Part shown: piece after piece, positions 26,985 through 36,846 of the stretch | How the letters are laid out: every line of letters begins with the position of its first letter | How positions within the stretch are numbered: the stretch's first letter is position 1 | Origin: an uncultured Bacteroides sp. | GTDB taxonomy: Bacteria > Bacteroidota > Bacteroidia > Bacteroidales > Bacteroidaceae | Length of the DNA: 64,000 nucleotides | Reading direction: 5' to 3' | NCBI GenBank assembly: GCA_944321465.1 | Contig: CALULL010000016.1 | Coordinates: 1-64,000 of the forward strand | Position numbers and translations under genes: made by a program | The notes under the pieces: generated by a model | Told to the model about the DNA's origin: nothing | The model's database searches: none | What the model saw: only the letters and a program-made list of their open reading frames with translations

Positions 26985-27016
26985 TTTGGAAAGTGCATCT
27001 TTAAGTCCTACCTTTA
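26985..27016 (+). promoter_or_regulatory. Promoter of helicase-sirtuin pair
   Basis: TTTG at 26985-26988 and TACCTTTA at 27009-27016 (one mismatch to TAnnTTTG) with a 20-bp spacer. The ATG is at 27038. Confidence 0.6.
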
Positions 27017-27037
27017 CACCAACAAAACCCCTATAGC

Positions 27038-29485
27038 ATGACAACGAACCTGGAAGGAACAAGCACAGAACAACTGCCCGCCCTGCTGCCGCGCGAGCTT
27101 CCCGACGGCTGCCGCGAAGAAGTGAAAGCGTTGTTGCACGAGGTCTACGGCTACGACCGTTTCCGCACGCTGGAAATCTACGACGACCTGTCGGTCGGCA
27201 GGCAGACCGTCGGGCTGTCGCAAGGCATCCTTGTGGAGAGCGTCATCCGTCAGGCCGAGCGGGCCTGTGGCAAGGCTGCGGGCGGCTCGTCGGCCAACAT
27301 CCTGCTCACCGCGCCTACGGGGGCGGGCAAGTCGCTGCTCTTCCAGTTGCCCGCCATCTATCTGGGGCGCCGCTACGGGTTGCTTACGCTGGTGGTCTCG
27401 CCCCTGAAGGCTCTCATCGTCGACCAGGTGGAGGCGTTGCAGGACGCAGGCTACGGGCGGGTGGAGTATGCCTCGTCCGACCTCTCGCCCGAGCAGAAGG
27501 CCGAAGCCTGCCGTCGCGTGCGCGAAGGCGAGGCCGACCTGTTCTACCTTTCGCCCGAACTGCTGCTGTCCTACGACATTCGGCATTTCGTGGGCGACCG
27601 CCGCATAGGCTTGGTGGTGGTCGACGAGGCCCACACCGTCACGACCTGGGGTAAGGAGTTCCGCGTGGACTATTGGTTCCTGGGGCGTTACCTGCACGGG
27701 CTGAAGCAGGCGTTGGGCTACGACTTCCCGCTGTTTGCCCTCACGGCCACCGCCGTGTGGAACCCCCGCGGGGGCAGCGACATGGTGTTCGAGACCATAC
27801 GCTCGTTGCAGATGGAGCCGTGCGCCCTCTACATGGGGACGGTGAAACGCCACAACATAGGCTTCGACATACGCCTCCTCGAAGTGGCCGAGGGCGAGAC
27901 CTACGACAAGGCCAAACAGCGTGCCGTGGCCGCACGGGTGGACGACTTCCTGCGCGACCATAAGACGCTGCTCTACTATCCCTTTGCCGGGGGCATCGAC
28001 CAGAGGCTCAAGTCGTGGGTGCCCGCCTCGCAGTGGGGGCTGGTGGCATCCTACTACGGCAAGAAGGACAAGGCGCAGAAGGCCGCCATCGTGCAGGAGT
28101 TCAAGGACGGCACCAAGCGCATGATAGCCGCCACCAAGGCGTTCGGCATGGGTGTGGACATCAGCGACATAGACCGCGTGTACCACGTCGCGCCGTCAAG
28201 TTCCTTCGTCGACTACGTTCAAGAGATAGGACGCGCCGCCCGGGATGCCAGCGTGCGGGGCGTGGCTGCCACCGACTTTCACGAGCGCGACTTCTACTAC
28301 ATGAAACGTCTGCACCAAAGCGGGAACATCGCCCAGGAGCAGCTGGCCCTCATCCTGCGCAAGCTGATGCAGGTCTACCGCATGAAGGGCAAGCCGCGCG
28401 AGATGCTCGTGTCGCTCTCCGACTTCGAGTTTGCGGTGAAGCTCCCGAGGACGAAATACAAGATAGAATACGAGGCCGAGTTGGGGCAGCTCATCAAGAC
28501 AGCCCTGCTGTGGATTGAGGACGACCTGTCGCGCCGCTACGGCAAACGTCTGCTCGAAGTGTCTCCCCGCAACCTGCTGGCCGATGGCTACGTGCAGGAC
28601 AAGACGGGCGATGCCTTCTACCGCCGCTACGCTGCCTACATGCAGCCGGTGGAGGGCGAAGAAGGCGTGTACCGCACCCGTCTCGAAGCCCTGTGGGAAG
28701 CCTGTTTCCCCGAACTGGGCTACAAGGAGTTCAAACAGAAACTGGGCAGCGGCACGCTGCTCGAAGGTTCGCGTGCCGTGGCCGTGGGGAAACACGAGGT
28801 GCTGCTGCACCAGGATGCCGCCGTGCTCAAGGGAAGGCTCGATGCCCTCTTCCTCGGCCTTCGCGAACTGCTGAACGAGAAGCTGCGCACGAACAAAGGG
28901 CACTTCGACGAGGAGGAGCTGCGCGCCCTCTTCGCCCGGCACGGCCTGGACGTGCGCTCGGCCAAGCGTTTTCTCGGTTCGCTGCTCGAGAGCCGCACCG
29001 AGGAAGGGCGCAGCGTGAGCTACATCTCCAGTGCGAAGAAAAAGGAGAGCAACGAGCTGACGTTCACCGTCACCCGTGGCTTCGACCTGCTGCTCTCGCG
29101 CTACCAGAAGCTCTTCGGACAGCGCATCAGCGGCAGCCAAGGCGGCAGGCTCACGCTGTACTGCACCCCCTTCTCCGACCTCAACATGCTGCTCAATCTG
29201 CTTAGTATGCTCGGTGGCTTGTCCTTTAGCGTCGAGGGCGGGGGAACGCCTTGCGTGCATGTGACGCTTGCCGACCCCGACGAGCTGCAACGACTTGCCG
29301 ATGGCGAGGACTACCGCAACCTCATTCTGGAGAACAACGAGCGTATCTTTGCCGAACAGATACGCCTGTTCACCCTCTTCTTCGGCAACGACCGCCTGAG
29401 CGACGAGCAGCGCTGGGACTTCATAGAAGCCTACTTCACCGGCACCAGCGTGGAGCAACTGGAACAGGACATGCAACATATATAA
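27038..29485 (+). CDS. RecQ-like superfamily 2 helicase with unassigned C-terminal half
   Basis: An 815-residue DNA helicase. Motifs of a RecQ-type core are clear: Walker A APTGAGKS (92-99), SPLKALIVDQV, DEAH (196-199), ALTATA (234-239), ATKAFGMGVDISD (365-377) and QEIGRAARD (395-403). Unlike housekeeping RecQ there is no zinc-binding cysteine cluster after motif VI and no evident HRDC. Instead about 400 residues (415-815) follow that I cannot assign. A separate recQ-like start is at the window end, so this is a second, divergent copy. It lies 31 bp upstream of a sirtuin gene, probably on one mRNA. Repair and defence roles are both open. Confidence 0.75.
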   Translation: MTTNLEGTSTEQLPALLPRELPDGCREEVKALLHEVYGYDRFRTLEIYDDLSVGRQTVGLSQGILVESVIRQAERACGKAAGGSSANILLTAPTGAGKSLLFQLPAIYLGRRYGLLTLVVSPLKALIVDQVEALQDAGYGRVEYASSDLSPEQKAEACRRVREGEADLFYLSPELLLSYDIRHFVGDRRIGLVVVDEAHTVTTWGKEFRVDYWFLGRYLHGLKQALGYDFPLFALTATAVWNPRGGSDMVFETIRSLQMEPCALYMGTVKRHNIGFDIRLLEVAEGETYDKAKQRAVAARVDDFLRDHKTLLYYPFAGGIDQRLKSWVPASQWGLVASYYGKKDKAQKAAIVQEFKDGTKRMIAATKAFGMGVDISDIDRVYHVAPSSSFVDYVQEIGRAARDASVRGVAATDFHERDFYYMKRLHQSGNIAQEQLALILRKLMQVYRMKGKPREMLVSLSDFEFAVKLPRTKYKIEYEAELGQLIKTALLWIEDDLSRRYGKRLLEVSPRNLLADGYVQDKTGDAFYRRYAAYMQPVEGEEGVYRTRLEALWEACFPELGYKEFKQKLGSGTLLEGSRAVAVGKHEVLLHQDAAVLKGRLDALFLGLRELLNEKLRTNKGHFDEEELRALFARHGLDVRSAKRFLGSLLESRTEEGRSVSYISSAKKKESNELTFTVTRGFDLLLSRYQKLFGQRISGSQGGRLTLYCTPFSDLNMLLNLLSMLGGLSFSVEGGGTPCVHVTLADPDELQRLADGEDYRNLILENNERIFAEQIRLFTLFFGNDRLSDEQRWDFIEAYFTGTSVEQLEQDMQHI

Positions 29486-29516
29486 AATAGGTATAACCCA
29501 AACAAGGAACAAGGAC

Positions 29517-30215
29517 ATGAAGAACTTAGTAGTACTTACCGGCGCAGGCATGAGCGTAGAGAGCGGACTCAGCACTTTCCGCGATGCCGGGGGGCTGTGG
29601 GACAAGTACCCCGTGATGCAAGTAGCCAGCATCGAGGGCTACCTGCGCGACCCCGGGCTGGTCATCGATTTCTACAACCAGCGCAGAAAAGAGCTGCTCG
29701 GCGTGCAGCCCAACGACGGCCACCGTGGCTTGGCTGCCTTGGAGGCGGCATTCCGCGTCACCGTCATCACGCAAAACGTGGACGACCTGCACGAACGCGC
29801 CGGCAGCACCCGCGTCGTCCATCTGCACGGCGAGCTGACCAAAGTCTGCTCGAGCCGCAACCCCAACGACCCGCGCTACATACGCCGGCTGGCTCCGGAG
29901 GAGTACGAAGTGAAGCTGGGCGACAAGGCGGGCGACGGCTCGCAACTGCGCCCGTTCATCGTGTGGTTTGGCGAAGCCGTGCCGCAGATGGAGACGGCCA
30001 TTGAGGCCACCGAGAAGGCCGACATCTTTGTCATCATCGGTACGTCGCTCAACGTCTACCCCGCCGCCGGGCTGCTCTACTACGTGCCCTCGCAGGCCGA
30101 GGTCTATCTCATCGACCCCAAACCCGTCGATACCCACTCGGCGCGCCACGTGCACGTCATACAGAAAGGAGCTTCGGAAGGCGTGAAGGAACTCACGGCC
30201 TTGTTGCAGCCCTAA
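29517..30215 (+). CDS. SIR2-family NAD-dependent deacylase lacking zinc cysteines
   Basis: A 232-residue sirtuin with all NAD-site motifs: GAGMSVESGLSTFRD, TQNVDDLHERAG, the catalytic histidine in HLHGEL, and GTSLNVYPAAGL. The four zinc-binding cysteines of CobB are absent: only C103 follows HLHGELTKV, and the insertion reads PNDPRYIRRL. FYNQRRKEL supplies a Y-x-x-R pair like that of class III desuccinylases, so the substrate may be an acidic acyl-lysine. It shares a likely transcript with the helicase. I did not give a gene symbol because orthology to cobB is not certain. Confidence 0.85.
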   Translation: MKNLVVLTGAGMSVESGLSTFRDAGGLWDKYPVMQVASIEGYLRDPGLVIDFYNQRRKELLGVQPNDGHRGLAALEAAFRVTVITQNVDDLHERAGSTRVVHLHGELTKVCSSRNPNDPRYIRRLAPEEYEVKLGDKAGDGSQLRPFIVWFGEAVPQMETAIEATEKADIFVIIGTSLNVYPAAGLLYYVPSQAEVYLIDPKPVDTHSARHVHVIQKGASEGVKELTALLQP

Positions 30216-30262
30216 GGCTGTGCGAGGCCGCCTGCCGCCATTCCCTTACAAGAGACACACCT

Positions 30263-31384
30263 ATGAATACTCCCTACGATTACCTCGTTGTGGGCGCGGG
30301 CCTCTTTGGTTCCGTCTTTGCCCACGAAGCCCGCAAGGCCGGTCGCCGGTGCCTGGTGGTGGACCGTCGCACGCACACGGGCGGCAACATCTATTGCCGC
30401 GACGAGGACGGCATACAGGTGCATGCCTACGGTGCCCACATCTTCCACACGGGCAATGGCGAGGTGTGGCGGTACGTCAATGGCCTGACTGCCTTCAACC
30501 GCTTCACCAACAGCCCTGTGGCACGCTACGGCGACCGCCTCTACAGCCTGCCCTTCAACATGAACACCTTCTATCAGCTGTGGGGCACGCGCACGCCTGC
30601 CGAGGCCCGCGCCAAGATAGAGGAACAGCGGGCGGCCTATGCCCACATCGAGCACCCGCGCAATCTGGAGGAGCAGGCCCTGAAGCTCTGCGGCGACGAC
30701 ATCTACCGCCTGCTCATCAAGGGCTACACCGAGAAGCAGTGGGGGAGGCCCGCCACGGAGCTGCCCGCCTTCATCATACGCCGCATACCGTTGCGCTTCA
30801 CCTTTGACAACAACTACTTTGACGACCCCTTTCAGGGCATCCCCACGGGCGGATACAACCGTCTTACCGACGCCTTGCTCCAAGGTGTCGAGACGCGCCT
30901 TGGGACCGACTACCTGGCCCACCGCGCCGGGCTGGACACGCTGGCACGCCGCATCGTCTACACGGGTTGCATCGACGAGTTTTTCGACTACCGGCTGGGG
31001 AGGCTCGAATACCGCAGCCTGCGCTTCGAGCACCAGCGGCTGGACGACACGGACAACTACCAGGGCAACGCCGTGGTGAACTACTGCGAGCGCAGCGTGC
31101 CCTATACGCGCATCATCGAGCACAAGCACTTCGACTGCGGGCAGCAACCCTTCACGGTCGTTACCCGCGAGTACCCCGATGCCTTCGGGCCGGGCAAGGA
31201 ACCTTACTACCCCGTGAACGACGAGCGCAACAACCACCTCTACGAACACTACCGCCGGTTGGCCGACATGCGTCCCGACGTGCTCTTCGGCGGGAGGCTG
31301 GGACGCTACGCCTACGCCGACATGGACGACACTGTGGCTGCCGCCCTTGCCCTGTGGAGGCAGGAGGCGGAGCGGGCGGTCTGA
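30263..31384 (+). CDS. glf: UDP-galactopyranose mutase
   Basis: A 373-residue flavoenzyme that converts UDP-galactopyranose to UDP-galactofuranose for surface glycans. The FAD Rossmann start is VVGAGLFGSVFAHEA; GGNIYCRDEDGIQVHAYGAHIFH follows and is a hallmark of Glf. KGYTEKQWG and the C-terminal GRLGRYAYADMDDTV are also typical. It lies 47 bp after the sirtuin on the same strand. No other glycan gene is nearby, so it is isolated from its pathway. Confidence 0.93.
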   Translation: MNTPYDYLVVGAGLFGSVFAHEARKAGRRCLVVDRRTHTGGNIYCRDEDGIQVHAYGAHIFHTGNGEVWRYVNGLTAFNRFTNSPVARYGDRLYSLPFNMNTFYQLWGTRTPAEARAKIEEQRAAYAHIEHPRNLEEQALKLCGDDIYRLLIKGYTEKQWGRPATELPAFIIRRIPLRFTFDNNYFDDPFQGIPTGGYNRLTDALLQGVETRLGTDYLAHRAGLDTLARRIVYTGCIDEFFDYRLGRLEYRSLRFEHQRLDDTDNYQGNAVVNYCERSVPYTRIIEHKHFDCGQQPFTVVTREYPDAFGPGKEPYYPVNDERNNHLYEHYRRLADMRPDVLFGGRLGRYAYADMDDTVAAALALWRQEAERAV

Positions 31385-31444
31385 CCGCCGGGCCGCCCCT
31401 CGCGGCACCCTCCGGGCAGCCTCTGCGCCGGGCCTGCGGTGGCA

Positions 31445-31532
31445 CACCTGTGCCCGTCGGCGGGGACACCTGTGCCACCGTGGGGGCAAACGTTTGCCAG
31501 CGGGCGGACGGACCTGTGCCCGCTGGCAGCGC
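31445..31532. repeat. 22-bp repeat array F
   Basis: Four units at 31445, 31467, 31489 and 31511 (starts CACCTG, CACCTG, AACGTT, GACCTG), between glf and hppA. Confidence 0.75.
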
Positions 31533-31592
31533 AAGCGGCATCCGGGCGGTGTCTTAACGAAAGCCATAAACTATTAAAGAAACCTTTCGGGC

Positions 31593-31624
31593 TTTGCGTA
31601 TGTCGCAAATAGAGTGTAGTTTTA
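31593..31624 (+). promoter_or_regulatory. hppA promoter
   Basis: TTTG at 31593-31596 and TAGTTTTA at 31617-31624 (one mismatch) with a 20-bp spacer, 47 bp before the ATG. Confidence 0.6.
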
Positions 31625-31671
31625 AGCAGTTTATTTTCGATTGTCCTATAAACCTTTTAAAATTGTACTTT

Positions 31672-33876
31672 ATGGAACACATTCTCTTCTGGCTCGTCCC
31701 GGGTGCATCGGTGCTGGCTCTGTGCTTTGCCTGGTACTTCCACAGGCAAATGATGAAAGAAAGCGAGGGAACACCCCGCATGGTGCAAATCGCCGCTGCT
31801 GTGCGCAAGGGGGCCATGTCCTACCTGAAGCAGCAGTACAAGATTGTCGGCCTGGTGTTCATCGGGCTGGTCGTGATGTTCTCTGTCATGGCCTACGGCT
31901 TCGATGTCCAGAACCACTGGGTGCCGGTGGCCTTCCTTACGGGCGGCTTCTTCTCGGGCCTGTCGGGCTTTCTGGGCATGAAGACGGCCACCTATGCTTC
32001 GGCCCGCACGGCCAATGCCGCCCGAGGCTCGCTCAACGCAGGTCTGCGCATAGCCTTCCGCAGCGGTGCGGTGATGGGGCTGGTGGTCGTGGGGCTTGGG
32101 CTGCTCGACATCTCCTTTTGGTACTTGCTGCTCAACGCCGTCATACCCGAGGACCTGCTGACACCTACCAGCAAGTTGTGTGTCATCACCACCACGATGC
32201 TCACCTTCGGCATGGGAGCCTCCACGCAGGCTCTGTTTGCCCGCGTGGGCGGGGGCATCTATACCAAAGCCGCCGACGTGGGGGCCGACCTGGTGGGCAA
32301 GGTCGAAGCGGGCATTCCCGAGGACGACCCGCGCAACCCTGCCACCATAGCCGACAACGTGGGCGACAACGTGGGCGACGTGGCCGGCATGGGTGCCGAC
32401 CTGTACGAGAGCTACTGTGGCTCCATTCTCTCGACCGCCGCGCTGGGAGCGGCCGCCTTCCTGCACAGCGGCGACACGCTAATGCAGTTCAAGGCCGTCA
32501 TAGCCCCTATGCTGATTGCCGCCGTGGGCATACTGCTCTCCATTGCCGGTATCTTCGCCGTGCGCACCAAAGAGGATGCCACCATGAAAGACCTGCTGCG
32601 GGCCCTGAGTCTGGGCACCAACCTCAGCTCGGTGCTCATCGTGGTGGCCACGTTCCTCATACTGTGGCTGCTGGGGCTTGACAACTGGCAAGGCATAGCG
32701 GCTTCGGTGGTTGTGGGGCTGGTAGTAGGCGTTGTCATAGGCCGGTCTACGGAGTACTACACCTCGCAGTCTTACGCCCCGACCCGCCGCCTGAGCGAAA
32801 GCGGCAAGACGGGACCGGCCACGGTCATCATCTCGGGCATCGGGCTGGGGATGCTTTCCACGGCCATACCGGTGATAGCCGTCGTGGTGGGTGTCATAGC
32901 TTCCTACCTGTTTGCTTCGGGCTTCGACTTCGGCAATGTGGCTATGGGCCTCTACGGCATAGGCATAGCTGCCGTGGGCATGCTCTCTACGCTGGGCATC
33001 ACGCTGGCCACCGATGCCTACGGGCCGATAGCCGACAACGCCGGGGGCAATGCCGAGATGTCGGGGCTGGGCGAGGAGGTGCGTCGGCGCACCGACGCGC
33101 TGGATTCGCTGGGCAACACCACGGCGGCCACGGGCAAGGGCTTTGCCATAGGGTCGGCAGCCCTGACGGGGCTGGCTCTGCTGGCATCCTACATCGAGGA
33201 GATACGCATCGGGCTGGAGCGCATCGGCGAGACGGTGCTCAACGTGGGCGGAGGCTCGACGGTGCAGGTACGGGAGGCCACGTTCTTCGACTTCATGTAC
33301 CACTACGATGTCACCCTGATGAACCCAAAGGTGCTTGCGGGTATCTTCATCGGCTCGATGATGGCCTTCCTGTTCTGCGGACTGACGATGAACGCCGTGG
33401 GGCGAGCCGCAGCCCACATGGTAGACGAGGTGCGCCGACAGTTCAGGGAAATCAAGGGCATCCTGACGGGCGAGGCTGAGCCGGACTATGAACGTTGCGT
33501 GGCTATCTCGACCAAGGGGGCGCAACGCGAAATGGTGGTTCCCTCGCTGCTGGCCATCATAGCCCCGGTAGTCACGGGCCTGGTGTTTGGCGTGCCCGGT
33601 GTGCTGGGCTTGCTTATCGGTGGCCTGAGCAGCGGTTTCGTGCTGGCCATTTTCATGGCCAACGCGGGCGGAGCGTGGGACAATGCCAAGAAATACGTCG
33701 AGGAAGGGAACTTTGGAGGCAAGGGCGGCGAAGTGCACAAGGCCACGGTGGTGGGCGATACGGTGGGCGACCCGTTCAAGGATACCTCCGGCCCCAGTCT
33801 TAATATCCTCATTAAGCTGATGAGTATGGTTGCCATCGTCATGGCGGGCCTCACGGTGTCGTGGAGCCTGTTCTGA
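31672..33876 (+). CDS. hppA: Membrane-bound ion-pumping pyrophosphatase
   Basis: A 734-residue integral membrane pyrophosphatase with about 16 helices that couples PPi hydrolysis to Na+ and/or H+ export. The catalytic signature [20 protein letters not shown] and the acidic DNVGDNVGD are present, as is [12 protein letters not shown]. The [10 protein letters not shown] motif has alanine where K+-independent enzymes have lysine, which marks the K+-dependent class; several gut Bacteroidota members of that class pump Na+. I start at MEHILFW (31672); the longer frame would begin within the promoter. Confidence 0.93.
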   Translation: MEHILFWLVPGASVLALCFAWYFHRQMMKESEGTPRMVQIAAAVRKGAMSYLKQQYKIVGLVFIGLVVMFSVMAYGFDVQNHWVPVAFLTGGFFSGLSGFLGMKTATYASARTANAARGSLNAGLRIAFRSGAVMGLVVVGLGLLDISFWYLLLNAVIPEDLLTPTSKLCVITTTMLTFGMGASTQALFARVGGGIYTKAADVGADLVGKVEAGIPEDDPRNPATIADNVGDNVGDVAGMGADLYESYCGSILSTAALGAAAFLHSGDTLMQFKAVIAPMLIAAVGILLSIAGIFAVRTKEDATMKDLLRALSLGTNLSSVLIVVATFLILWLLGLDNWQGIAASVVVGLVVGVVIGRSTEYYTSQSYAPTRRLSESGKTGPATVIISGIGLGMLSTAIPVIAVVVGVIASYLFASGFDFGNVAMGLYGIGIAAVGMLSTLGITLATDAYGPIADNAGGNAEMSGLGEEVRRRTDALDSLGNTTAATGKGFAIGSAALTGLALLASYIEEIRIGLERIGETVLNVGGGSTVQVREATFFDFMYHYDVTLMNPKVLAGIFIGSMMAFLFCGLTMNAVGRAAAHMVDEVRRQFREIKGILTGEAEPDYERCVAISTKGAQREMVVPSLLAIIAPVVTGLVFGVPGVLGLLIGGLSSGFVLAIFMANAGGAWDNAKKYVEEGNFGGKGGEVHKATVVGDTVGDPFKDTSGPSLNILIKLMSMVAIVMAGLTVSWSLF

Positions 33877-33904
33877 CCGGACACCTGTTCGTCAGGAAAA
33901 AGGC

Positions 33905-33939
33905 AGAGGGGTGCAGCCCGCTTGGAGCTGCACCCCTCT
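33905..33939. terminator. Bidirectional terminator hppA / efp
   Basis: AGAGGGGTGCAGC pairs perfectly with GCTGCACCCCTCT around a 9-nt loop, between two convergent genes. Confidence 0.8.
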
Positions 33940-33974
33940 GTGTGAAAATAGGTATATATCCGCTGTGGCTGGTC

Positions 33975-34541
33975 TTATGCCTTTATGCGGCTGACGTAGG
34001 AGCCGTCGCGTGTGTCTATTTCAATGGTCTCGCCTTGGTTGATGAACAGCGGCACGCGCACTGTGGCTCCCGACTCAACGGTGGCAGGCTTCAGCGTGTT
34101 GGTGGCGGTGTCGCCTTTCAGGCCCGGTTCGGTGTAGGTGACTTTCATCTGCACTTTGACAGGAACGTCGGCGTAGAGTACCGTTTCGGTAGAAGCGTCT
34201 GAAACGACATCGACAACCATGCCTTCGAGCAGGAAGTCAACGCCGTTGATGAGGTCGTGGGCGATGGGCACCTGGTCGAACGTCTCTTGGTTCATGAAGA
34301 TGTAGTCTTCTCCTTCTTTATAGAGGAACTGGTGGGGACGGCGTTCTACACGGACATCTTCCAGCTTTTCACCGATGTTGAAGCGGCGTTCCAGTACGTA
34401 GCCGTTTACTACATCTTTCAGTTTTGTGCGCATGAAAGTATTTCCCTTCCCGGGTTTTACATGCAGGAAGTCGATGCAGAAATACAGTTTGCCGTCCATG
34501 CGGATGCATGTGCCGATTTTAATGTCTTGGGCATTAATCAT
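33975..34541 (-). CDS. efp: Elongation factor P
   Basis: A 188-residue EF-P with three beta-barrel domains that rescues ribosomes stalled at polyproline. The loop that is post-translationally modified in other bacteria reads VKPGKGNTF, with lysine 32 at the tip. The C-terminal domain ends ETIEIDTRDGSYVSR as expected. It is divergent from rpmH and has a well-formed promoter. Confidence 0.95.
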   Translation of the reverse strand: MINAQDIKIGTCIRMDGKLYFCIDFLHVKPGKGNTFMRTKLKDVVNGYVLERRFNIGEKLEDVRVERRPHQFLYKEGEDYIFMNQETFDQVPIAHDLINGVDFLLEGMVVDVVSDASTETVLYADVPVKVQMKVTYTEPGLKGDTATNTLKPATVESGATVRVPLFINQGETIEIDTRDGSYVSRIKA

Positions 34542-34599
34542 ATCCTATAGGTTTTATAATGTAATAGTTATTAAGAAGTTCTTTGCTTTTTCGCGGGTG

Positions 34600-34631
34600 C
34601 AAAAGTAATGGAAATCGGAAAAAAACACAAA
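34600..34631 (-). promoter_or_regulatory. efp promoter
   Basis: Minus strand TACTTTTG at 34600-34607 and TTTG at 34628-34631 with a 20-bp spacer. Confidence 0.75.
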
Positions 34632-34658
34632 ATCTTTTGAGGGAAAAAGAGTTATCTC

Positions 34659-34689
34659 TTGGTTTTATTGAAAAAAGTGCCTAATTTTG
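34659..34689 (+). promoter_or_regulatory. rpmH promoter
   Basis: TTG at 34659-34661 and TAATTTTG at 34682-34689 with a 20-bp spacer, 48 bp before the ATG. Confidence 0.7.
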
Positions 34690-34737
34690 CAGCCCGAATT
34701 AGCAAAAGAGTAGAAACATAAATAAAGAAAGATAGCG

Positions 34738-34899
34738 ATGAAGAGAACATTTCAACCCTCGAACAGAAAGAGAAAGAACAAACATGGTTTCCGCGAGAGA
34801 ATGTCTACGCCTACGGGGCGCAGAGTATTGGCAGCACGTCGTGCGAAAGGTCGGAAGAAACTGACCGTGTCCGACGAATACAACGGCGTGAAGGCTTGA
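34738..34899 (+). CDS. rpmH: 50S ribosomal protein L34
   Basis: A 53-residue, very basic protein beginning [18 protein letters not shown], the universal L34 start, and continuing [21 protein letters not shown]. The short C-terminal tail [13 protein letters not shown] is of the Bacteroidota type. In many bacteria rpmH lies near the replication origin beside rnpA and dnaA; here neither is adjacent. A strong terminator follows 45 bp after the stop. Confidence 0.97.
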   Translation: MKRTFQPSNRKRKNKHGFRERMSTPTGRRVLAARRAKGRKKLTVSDEYNGVKA

Positions 34900-34944
34900 T
34901 AGCCTGTGCCACAGGAAGTGTAACCATAGTTACGGTCCCATCGA

Positions 34945-34978
34945 AACCGTCCAGCCGCGTGGCTGGACGGTTTTTTTT
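34945..34978 (+). terminator. Rho-independent terminator of rpmH
   Basis: AACCGTCCAGCC and GGCTGGACGGTT form a perfect 12-bp stem with a GCGT loop, followed by a run of eight T counted from the stem end. Confidence 0.9.
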
Positions 34979-35065
34979 GTTGGCGGGCGGCGGTCTGGCA
35001 GCATAGGGACGCAGGTTGCAGCCATCATTTATCCTTAATTAAGGAAATATTTCGATATTACTTCT

Positions 35066-35073
35066 TACCTTTG
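35066..35073 (+). promoter_or_regulatory. -7 box of fumarase gene
   Basis: TACCTTTG, 43 bp before the ATG. The -33 region (ATTTCG around 35050) is not convincing. Confidence 0.6.
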
Positions 35074-35116
35074 CCGTGTGATTGACTAACTTATCAAAAC
35101 TTATATAGAAGTAATT

Positions 35117-36754
35117 ATGGCAACACCTCCGTTTAAGTATCAGCCCATGTTCGAGAAAGGCAAGGATACGACCGAGTATTATCTGCTCACCAAGGACTAT
35201 GTGTCGGTGGGCGAGTTTGAGGGGAAACCCATCCTGAAGATTGAAAAGGAAGGCTTGACGGCTATGGCCAATGCGGCCTTTCGCGATGTGTCGTTCATGC
35301 TACGCCGCTCGCACAACGCGCAGGTGGCCAAAATATTGACCGACCCCGAGGCCAGTGCCAATGACAAATACGTCGCTCTCACGTTCCTGCGCAATGCCGA
35401 GGTGGCAGCCAAGGGTGTGCTCCCTTTCTGTCAAGATACAGGCACGGCCATCATACATGGCGAGAAGGGCCAGCAGGTGTGGACCGGCTATTGCGACGAA
35501 GAGGCCCTTTCGTTGGGAGTGTATAAGACCTACACCGAAGAGAACCTGCGCTATTCGCAGAACGCTCCTCTGAGCATGTACGAAGAAGTGAATACAAAGT
35601 GCAACTTGCCTGCCCAGATAGACATAGAGGCAACCGAAGGCATGGAGTATGAGTTCCTCTGCGTTACCAAAGGAGGCGGCTCGGCCAACAAGACCTACCT
35701 CTATCAGGAAACAAAGGCCATCCTGAATCCCGCCACACTGGTTCCCTTCCTGGTGGAGAAGATGAAAACGCTCGGCACGGCGGCCTGCCCTCCCTATCAC
35801 ATAGCCTTTGTAATCGGAGGAACCTCGGCTGAGAAGAACCTGCTGACCGTTAAGCTCGCTTCTACGCACTTCTACGACAATCTGCCTACGACGGGTAACG
35901 AATACGGGCGTGCTTTCCGTGACGTGGAGCTGGAGCAGAAGGTCTTGGAAGAGGCGCATAGAATTGGTTTGGGCGCGCAGTTCGGCGGCAAGTACTTTGC
36001 TCACGACGTGCGCATCATTCGTCTGCCTCGCCATGGCGCTTCGTGTCCCGTTGGGCTTGGCGTGTCCTGCTCGGCCGACCGCAATATTCGTTGTAAGATA
36101 AACAGGGACGGCATTTGGATCGAGAAGCTGGACAGCAACCCCGGTGAACTGATTCCTGCAGAGCTGCGTCAGGCGGGCGAGGGAGATGTGGTTCGGATAG
36201 ACCTCAACCAGCCTATGTCGGCAGTGCTGAAAGAACTGACGAAATACCCCGTTTCCACCCGTTTGAGCCTTAACGGAACGATTATCGTTGCCCGTGACAT
36301 TGCCCACGCCAAGCTGAAAGAACGCCTGGATCGTGGTGAGGATCTTCCGCAGTACTTCAAGGATCATCCGGTCTACTATGCAGGTCCTGCCAAGACACCA
36401 CAAGGCATGGCTTGCGGCTCTATGGGTCCCACGACGGCCAATCGCATGGACCCCTACGTAGATCTCTTCCAGGCGCATGGGGGCAGTATGATTATGCTGG
36501 CCAAGGGTAACCGCAGCCAGGTGGTGACAGATGCCTGCAAGAAACATGGCGGCTTTTACCTCGGTTCCATTGGAGGTCCGGCTGCTATCCTGGCACAGAA
36601 CAACATCAAGAGCATTGAGTGTGTGGAGTATCCCGAACTTGGTATGGAGGCCATCTGGAAAATAGAAGTGGAGGACTTCCCGGCCTTCATCCTGGTGGAC
36701 GATAAAGGCAACGACTTCTTCAAGCAGTTGAAGCCTTGGAATTGTAAGAAGTAA
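35117..36754 (+). CDS. Class I fumarate hydratase
   Basis: A 545-residue oxygen-sensitive [4Fe-4S] fumarase that interconverts fumarate and malate, a key step in the reductive branch used by Bacteroidota for succinate production. The alpha domain contains [13 protein letters not shown] and the beta domain ends with [17 protein letters not shown]. Cysteines in [16 protein letters not shown] context and [12 protein letters not shown] are the expected cluster region. Codon use is less GC-biased than in most neighbours, which fits high expression. It is monocistronic, between its own promoter and terminator. Confidence 0.95.
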   Translation: MATPPFKYQPMFEKGKDTTEYYLLTKDYVSVGEFEGKPILKIEKEGLTAMANAAFRDVSFMLRRSHNAQVAKILTDPEASANDKYVALTFLRNAEVAAKGVLPFCQDTGTAIIHGEKGQQVWTGYCDEEALSLGVYKTYTEENLRYSQNAPLSMYEEVNTKCNLPAQIDIEATEGMEYEFLCVTKGGGSANKTYLYQETKAILNPATLVPFLVEKMKTLGTAACPPYHIAFVIGGTSAEKNLLTVKLASTHFYDNLPTTGNEYGRAFRDVELEQKVLEEAHRIGLGAQFGGKYFAHDVRIIRLPRHGASCPVGLGVSCSADRNIRCKINRDGIWIEKLDSNPGELIPAELRQAGEGDVVRIDLNQPMSAVLKELTKYPVSTRLSLNGTIIVARDIAHAKLKERLDRGEDLPQYFKDHPVYYAGPAKTPQGMACGSMGPTTANRMDPYVDLFQAHGGSMIMLAKGNRSQVVTDACKKHGGFYLGSIGGPAAILAQNNIKSIECVEYPELGMEAIWKIEVEDFPAFILVDDKGNDFFKQLKPWNCKK

Positions 36755-36782
36755 TTCCGCTTTGGCGGCAGTTACAGACGAT

Positions 36783-36822
36783 AGAGGGCAGCCCCGTTCG
36801 CGAGGCTGCCCTCTGTTCTTTT
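36783..36822 (+). terminator. Terminator of fumarase gene
   Basis: AGAGGGCAGCC (36783-36793) pairs perfectly with GGCTGCCCTCT (36804-36814), followed by GTTCTTTT. It may also serve the convergent GNAT gene. Confidence 0.85.
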
Positions 36823-36846
36823 AGGTTGTGTGGCTGTTGAGTCGCT

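Larger units (their letters stand above)
26509..27037. other. 529-bp divergent gap sppA / helicase
   Basis: The gap contains the sppA -7 box, array E and the helicase promoter. Between 26615 and 26829 I see GC-rich sequence with no gene and no clear structure. Confidence 0.5.

Noticed and set aside
26509-26985. Upstream extension of sppA to a start at 26985
   Set aside because: The extra residues come from array E and promoter sequence; the conserved membrane anchor starts at 26508.
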